In this document: positions 58,273 through 64,000 of the stretch, piece by piece
How the letters are laid out: each line of letters opens with the position of its first letter
Numbering within the stretch: the first letter of the stretch is position 1
DNA from: Dryococelus australis
Lineage: Eukaryota; Arthropoda; Insecta; Phasmatodea; Phasmatidae
Assembly (NCBI GenBank): GCA_029891345.1
Contig: CM056993.1
Span: forward strand, 276,846,016-276,910,015
Length of the DNA: 64,000 nucleotides
Reading direction: 5' to 3'
Notes under the pieces: model-generated
Told to the model about the DNA's origin: nothing
The model's input: only the letters and a program-made list of their open reading frames with translations
The model's database searches: none
Made by a program: the position numbers and the translations under genes

Positions 58273-60415
58273 TCACATGTGATGCATTTATACTGTGTCA
58301 GACTTTACTACACCAGAATTTCTTTTTAAGATGAAATCGAGACATGTTGACGATGTTTCACCGAACATAATACTTTCCAAATTGATATTAATAGTTGTGA
58401 ATGTAAATTACAGTTTAACGATATAAGTATGCCTAAGTATGCCTAATCGATACCAAGAGGTTCAAAAACCGCCTACATTCGATTCGTGCTTACTTCCAAT
58501 TTTTTTTTGAAGCCGTGCTAAAGTTCTACTTCCAGGATATCTCTCCGCCTCATGCTAGCAACGCTTAAGACTGTTCAAGTGCCTAACAAATTTTTTGCAT
58601 TGTAAAGTTATTTTGCGATGTATCAGTAACTATTTGATAAAAATGCCAAATAAATTTAAAAATAACTCTCGCATACATATGTAGTAAAATAATAATAGGC
58701 ATTTTGATCTTAAAACTTGTGTCAAACCAATTTCAAAAAGTTATACCCGTACAGTGTTTGATTTCAGCTAAAGTGTTTTTTTTTTTAAGATTTGGGAATG
58801 CCACAAAAATTTTCTTTGAAGTGTGGCATTTTGGTCGCCTGCGAATAGGGTTTAACTTCTAGCTATTTTGGATTTCAATTTTACTGTTAAAAAAAATATA
58901 TAAAAATTATGGCCGAACCACTGGATGCAATTCCATGAAATTTCTTCATCTTATTCTGATGATATCAACGAAATTAATTTGAACCAAATAGATAGCTCAC
59001 CGCATTTGTGCGCCCTCAGTATAATATAATTTTGCACCTAAGGCCGAAGTTATCGTGAATAAACATGCCTATTTTCTCCCTGTTTTATTCATATCAATTA
59101 TAAACGAAATGTTCTATACATAAAATATAAGTTCAAATTTAATTTAATTAAAAATAAGGTACTTTTTTATGTTCACAAGTATAAAACGCGTGTGATACAT
59201 CATGCATGACATATTTACGAGACGCCCAAGCATTTCATATATGGGGTGAGTTTTAAAAGGTTTGATTCAAAACGTGTGAAGAAACTGCGGAAAGACTATA
59301 CCATTAATTCCCTGAAAGACTGCGACTGTACTTGCTTCCAGCAAGTAGCGAGCCCCGGGCAGGGCACAATCGATATTGCTTGCGTCACGCCAGACAGGAC
59401 GAGTGCAGTCGTTGCATACTGCGATCCTCGCATCGATCTACCTGCTCCTCTCGATAACACCACACACTCAGCCTTGTGAGCCCAAACAGCTACAACTTGC
59501 AGATTTATGTCTTACAACTGCCACCTTCTCATTTCCACTGTCACGGGACAAACCGAAAAAATTTAAAAAATAAAATTAGAAATTTAAAAAATTGCTGAAA
59601 TAAGTAAATGGAACTGTTATACAAAACAAATTACAATAATCTTTTAATGATAATTTCCAAATAATTTTTGTCCAGGGATACAGCTGAAAGCTTAGAATTA
59701 CATACAAAGAAATAAAGAAAACACTCTGCCAGCATGGATAACCAGTTTTCTTTACACACTTAGGAAAAAATAATAATTTGCAAATGTTTACTATGGATCT
59801 CATTCATTTAATTCCTATGTAAATAAAATGCAATAGAACGATTGAATGAATAATAAAATGACATCCACGAAAAATATACCAGGCTCATGTTAAATTTAGT
59901 CGTTGCTCTGCCAATATGTAGCAAAAATTTCTACGAACTCAAAAACAACATAAAAACCACGGTATAATTTTCTAACGTTCTAGGAGAGATCGCAGAATCA
60001 CATTTATTTGGTACAGCATCTCTTTGACGTAGATTACTAAACACAATTCTGTGAGTATCGAACTGGAAATATGGAGTATGAAAAATATTTTATTCATTGT
60101 ATTAAACTTGTTTTCCACTAGGCATTAGCGTACATACTCTAACAACATTATTGCCGAAAATTGACAACGTATGTGTTCCGATAACGGAAAAAAAAAAGAA
60201 AGTGTTTAAATGATATTTTTAATCCAATTTAGTTTTATTAGTCACTGTGAGCATTTCAATATAATTTATGAAATTGTTCACAGGGTCCAACCAAAATTTC
60301 TGCGATTTTTCTTTTAATTCATTGGTCAAGCAATGATGAATAGGAATTAATTGAAAGAGCAAACTTGCTTCTGCTTCAACCTCTGCTGACACAGAAAGTA
60401 TGCCAACACTAATAC
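58273..60415. other. Unassigned AT-rich sequence
   Basis: No gene or repeat family is recognised. A GC-richer patch at 59,330-59,480 is open on the plus strand without known similarity. Confidence 0.45.
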
Positions 60416-60602
60416 CTGCTCAACGAAACCGCGGTCGCCGCCGGTAACTTCGAAGACAAAAGTGGTCTCATAACTGCTATGAATGGTGGTCCTGTTTACT
60501 ACGGCGCCGCGTAAACATTTCGTGCAAGGGCACTTGAAACCACGTGCACAACGCACGCATCTCGTTGATTCGCATTTATATGATCTAGACAAGCACGCGC
60601 AT
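60416..60602 (-). CDS. Candidate internal exon encoding a cysteine-rich segment
   Basis: On the minus strand this 187-bp stretch lies between an acceptor-like TTATTTACTAG (upstream side) and a donor-like GAGCAG/GTATTAG. One frame is open for all 62 codons and encodes a dense cysteine cluster (CACLSRSYKCESTRCVRCAR, then GFKCPCTKCLRGA) with eight cysteines in about 30 residues, followed by TTFVFEVTGGDRGFVEQ. A donor-like CATCAG/GTAAGC at 60,694 would define a 91-bp intron with compatible phase, but the exon before it has no start codon before an upstream stop. The cluster could bind zinc or be structural. No family is recognised, and chance is not excluded. Confidence 0.3.
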
Positions 60603-60693
60603 CTAGTAAATAAGGTTACTGTTTGTTCATTGCGGTACCAGCAATGAAATAAATAATTGGCACAACAATCTCAAGAACAAAATCAGAGCTTAC

Positions 60694-60910
60694 CTGATGG
60701 CGGTCTCTTGAATGCTCCACCACTCAGACAAATATCAGCCAACAGCTGACACCGCGAACGCACGCCGCACACTGCATGCACTAGAGCATTATTCCGCTGT
60801 ATCCAAACATGAGTATTTCTACCTCCCCACTACCAGTTCTGCATTGCCATGGCCTCGTTTCTCACGATCAGCTGACATTACTGTCACCATCACAAGGCTA
60901 GGCAAACACC
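60694..60910 (-). other. Possible upstream exon or leader of the cysteine-rich candidate
   Basis: A GC-richer stretch ending on the minus strand at a good splice-donor match (CAG/GTAAGC). It is not open from a start codon in the matching phase, so it would be an untranslated leader or simply coincidental. Confidence 0.2.
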
Positions 60911-63103
60911 GGGTAACAAGACTTCAATAAATTGAGCGCAAGTTCTTGCAAGCTTTTCAACACATATTCGGTTCGTCAAATTGACATGCCTCATAACTAC
61001 ACCGGCATATCTGCATGTTGTCCTACACTCTCGAAGAACAAATCATTGTTTCTCAGTTACCCTCATTGGTCTGATTTTGTGTGCACATAAAAATTCTTAA
61101 AGGTTACAAAAGATAACTTTACCGCCATCTCTTAAGGAATAACTAAACTATCTATATTTACTTTTATTCCCAGCAGATTGCATGAAAATATACGTCAAAG
61201 AGCAAAATTAAATTAACTAAAAACCTATTTGTCAAGTATAAAGGTAGAAACAAATACAAATAATGGCGGAGGAAAGGAGAGTTTTCAATCTTTCCCTTGC
61301 AAGTGGGTGAAATAAAATATAGTACTGCCATGCTCATTTTGAGTATTAGTACAGCGTTTTGGACAGTTAAATAATTAGTTCTGGAAACAAGAGATTTTTT
61401 TCCGTGAATAACAGCAAAAAATACACCAGTTAGAATGGTTGAATAAATCTGAAAAATGTAAATCTTTGCCAGGGCTTCAAATCAATTTCACAATGAGAAA
61501 AGTTTACATTATTAGTTATAACTATCATCTGCAGGACTGTATTGCAAATTAAAAACTATTTGAATAAAATGTTTTGTAACTTCTAGAATTTTGCAACATT
61601 GATATAATTATTATATAAAACTTTGTGTTAAAACATTCTGCTTTGTAAAGTGATTGCATTTTGTTACTTAAGTTGTTAATTTATTTAATGCTTTACTAAT
61701 GTTCATTAAACTGAGTGTGAGAGTGCGTGTATATCGTTTAAGGGACTGTGAAATGAGTATGTTACACAAGCATAGAAATCTTAAATATTTGCCGGATATT
61801 GACGTGTAACACATCACATCTTCCTGACACTTTTCGTCCCGTCGCCTGCCTCAACACTGGTCAGGACTATGCAGCGTTCGTCATTCACCCGCACGAGCGC
61901 AGTATACCAATTAAACTGCAATTGAAGTATTGTGCAACATAAATAAGGCTATGTAAGGCAACCCACAAATGTATTATATTTTGTGAGCTTCCAGAAGTTA
62001 AACATGATGTTGACATGTTCCACGTGACGTCTCCTCGAGACCGTTCAACACGTCCCCAGCCACCGCATCCAGTAGGAGAAAGTATCACCAGTCACCCATA
62101 TGAAGACAGAACAATATTACAGTGTTGTGTATTTAGTGGCTCAAGCATGGTTGCGCCGGGACGTGCAGGGCGTCCTGACCTCTGGGCTATGAGTTCTTTG
62201 CGGTCTGGTGAGGGAAACTTCCTCAGCCCGCAGAGAGATACAATTGCTGCAACCGTATGGGTGGTATAAGGGCCGTCACAAGGGCCCGAGCACACCCCCC
62301 GCTCTGAGCCTCGGCAATGATGAGAGAGATGGCTCAAGCATGTGCAAGTGTTTTCCATTGCCTTTTTAATATTTTTTTTAGATTAATTATTTTTGTGAAG
62401 TGTCTACATATAAGTAGGTGCCACATGTTTTTCGCGAAAAAGATTTGCGCAGAGGCTCGACTTCAATATCCTATGTGCACACTTGCAGTCTTCATTTGAC
62501 TATTGGCCACTTGTCTTCGTATGACGAGAGTCTGCTACACAAGTGAGTCAATCACAATTAAGTTTGTCCGGCACTGACCGACTGTGATCATAGTAGACAG
62601 ATAAGACACGTTACAATTCAAATGATCTAACCACGAGTGTGGTTCTGAACTATAGTGCATTGGACACTAACTAGTTCTTAAAATATTTTCGCGAAAAACT
62701 GGTGTTCTTACATATTACGTGGCGCCATGGTGCCTCAGTGGGCAGAGGCAGGATTTTAGGAGCCGTGAAATTTCGAAGTTTATTTTACACAGGGCACCAG
62801 ATATCGATGAACAACTATTCCAAATTCGTAGCACGCAGTGGCTTGTTCGGGTCAGCTCACTCACCCATGTTACATAATATTGTGGCATACAAAAGCTCGC
62901 CGATTAAGTTGACACAGTACCTTATCGGCTAGTCACACCCCTACATTTACACACACGATACTTGCACATTACGAATAAAGAAAATACATATTAAGACATT
63001 AGGGGAAAAAGGTCCGGGTATTCTAAGGGCCCGTGGCCTGAAGAACCCGAAAGCGACGAAATAATATCCACATGAACAGTTTTCAGTGTGTAAATTATGC
63101 AGT
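60911..63103. other. Unassigned sequence
   Basis: AT-rich to about 61,800, then mixed. Open frames at 61,885-62,358 lie on both strands without similarity. No repeats were recognised. Confidence 0.45.
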
Positions 63104-63660
63104 TTATTTACCAAGGCTTTCAAGCCCACACTTGCACTGCACTGTACTTGCTGCTCCGCTCGTCGAGTGCGCATCCCAATTGCGCAGCTTGGTGGCGCCG
63201 TGGCAGTCAAACAGGTCTCGGACGGGACATGTGACACACGTCGAATGCTCCCCCCGCCACCCATACTGAACCCATTTATGGCCGTGTAACATTACATACA
63301 GCCGGGGCACTTCCTCCTCGGCTGTCTCCTGGGTCACAGTTGGTGGGAACTCCTCACAACCTCCACTCGGTCTCGTAGTTTCGCTGCGGTACCCTTCTTC
63401 TTCGACGGTGCTCATTACAGGACATGTTCCCACCCTCGCAATCTGTAAAGACCGCTGACGGCCTCCTCTGCCGATGTGATTCGCAGAGGCAGTACGTGCC
63501 GGCCAACCCCCTGCCCTAGCTGTCACTGCTGCTGCTCGTGCTGTCTTCTTCCTTTCTACCTCCATGCGTAACTTTCCAGTGATGGGTGCGACCCAAGCCA
63601 CTGGCTTCCAGGTGGGGTGGACCACCCTGGTGTGGCTCTTCCGCCTCCTTCGCTACTCTT
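63104..63660 (-). CDS. Unassigned GC-rich open frame
   Basis: The minus-strand frame is open for about 185 codons, from just after a stop near 63,661 to a stop at 63,104. The product is rich in Arg, Ala, Thr and Glu (for example KKTARAAAVTARAGGWPART) and then contains VPRLYVMLHGHKWVQYGW and CVTCPVRDLFDCHG with several Cys and His. A conserved start is not evident, and the frame has no ATG in its first 30 codons or so. Other frames across the same stretch are also open because of the base composition. It could be an exon, a mobile-element ORF1 or a chance frame. Confidence 0.25.
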
Positions 63661-64000
63661 GCTATCTATTGCACTGTAGTTCCCCTGCCTCCCAGTGGTG
63701 CCTCTTCAACGGGTGTTGATTCATCCATCGTCGGAGCTGCTGTTGGCCGTGCAGGTGTCAGTAACAGCACTGAATCTGACACAGTGGCGCTTGTCGGAGC
63801 TTCGCTGTCAAGTGTCATTGGGGTTGCTTCCTCCCATGTATATTGCTGTCTTGCTCCCTCGCTTGCTTACACACTTGCTCCTTCACTTACTTGTACATCT
63901 TCCCTTGCTTGCTATTCCAGGGCGGTAGTTCCGGCCTGTAGTTTTCCAGCGCCCTGCTTCCTGCCTGTGTCCAATCGACTCCTGGAAGATGTTGCTACAT
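63661..64000. other. GC-rich window edge, unassigned
   Basis: Continues the GC-rich patch, with frames open on both strands. The region runs off the window. Confidence 0.4.

Overview
This 64 kb window looks like AT-rich, repeat-dense eukaryotic nuclear DNA, most likely from an arthropod and probably an insect. It has long non-coding stretches, tRNA-headed SINEs, Tc1-like, hAT and TTAA-type DNA transposons, decayed LINEs, many microsatellites and no operon-like gene packing. The species cannot be named from the sequence. No host protein-coding gene is recognised with confidence. The best candidate is one small cysteine-rich exon near 60.5 kb on the minus strand. Most short open frames are chance frames or run through repeats.

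Layout. From 0.3 to 15.2 kb there are copies of a TA-flanked MITE family in two size classes sharing one terminal repeat, two long-armed TTAA elements, SINEs, the 3' part of a LINE (5.3-7.4 kb) and a Tc1-like transposase gene (8.65-10.04 kb) split by one of the MITEs. From 15 to 32 kb there is AT-rich DNA with a TA-flanked MITE (17.4 kb), an inverted-repeat element (18.8 kb), a SINE with perfect 9-bp target duplications (21.65 kb), a 268-bp hAT-type MITE with 8-bp duplications (23.5 kb), a Tc1-like C-terminal fragment (27.7 kb) and a decayed LINE (28.5-29.6 kb).

The centrepiece is a fossil Polinton/Maverick-like element at about 32,487-45,556. It is bounded by roughly 1-kb terminal inverted repeats that start with AG, has a decayed 6-bp target duplication, and carries a broken protein-primed family B DNA polymerase gene. 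Four later insertions lie inside it: a SINE, a short TA-MITE, a hAT element and a TTAA MITE in the right arm. The left arm preserves the uninterrupted version of the last site. About 1.6 kb to its right is a second, clearly different fossil DNA polymerase B gene (47.2-51.1 kb) for which no terminal repeats were found.

From 52 to 64 kb there is AT-rich DNA with a 20-bp tandem repeat, a tiny SINE insertion with a perfect 11-bp duplication (54.0 kb), a TA-MITE (54.8 kb), a LINE 3' coding fragment followed by a SINE (56.7-57.6 kb), a CA/TA microsatellite, the candidate exon (60.4-60.6 kb) and an unassigned GC-rich open region at the right edge.

The parts do not form a pathway. The window is a record of nested insertions, and several insertions can be ordered in time because one interrupts another.
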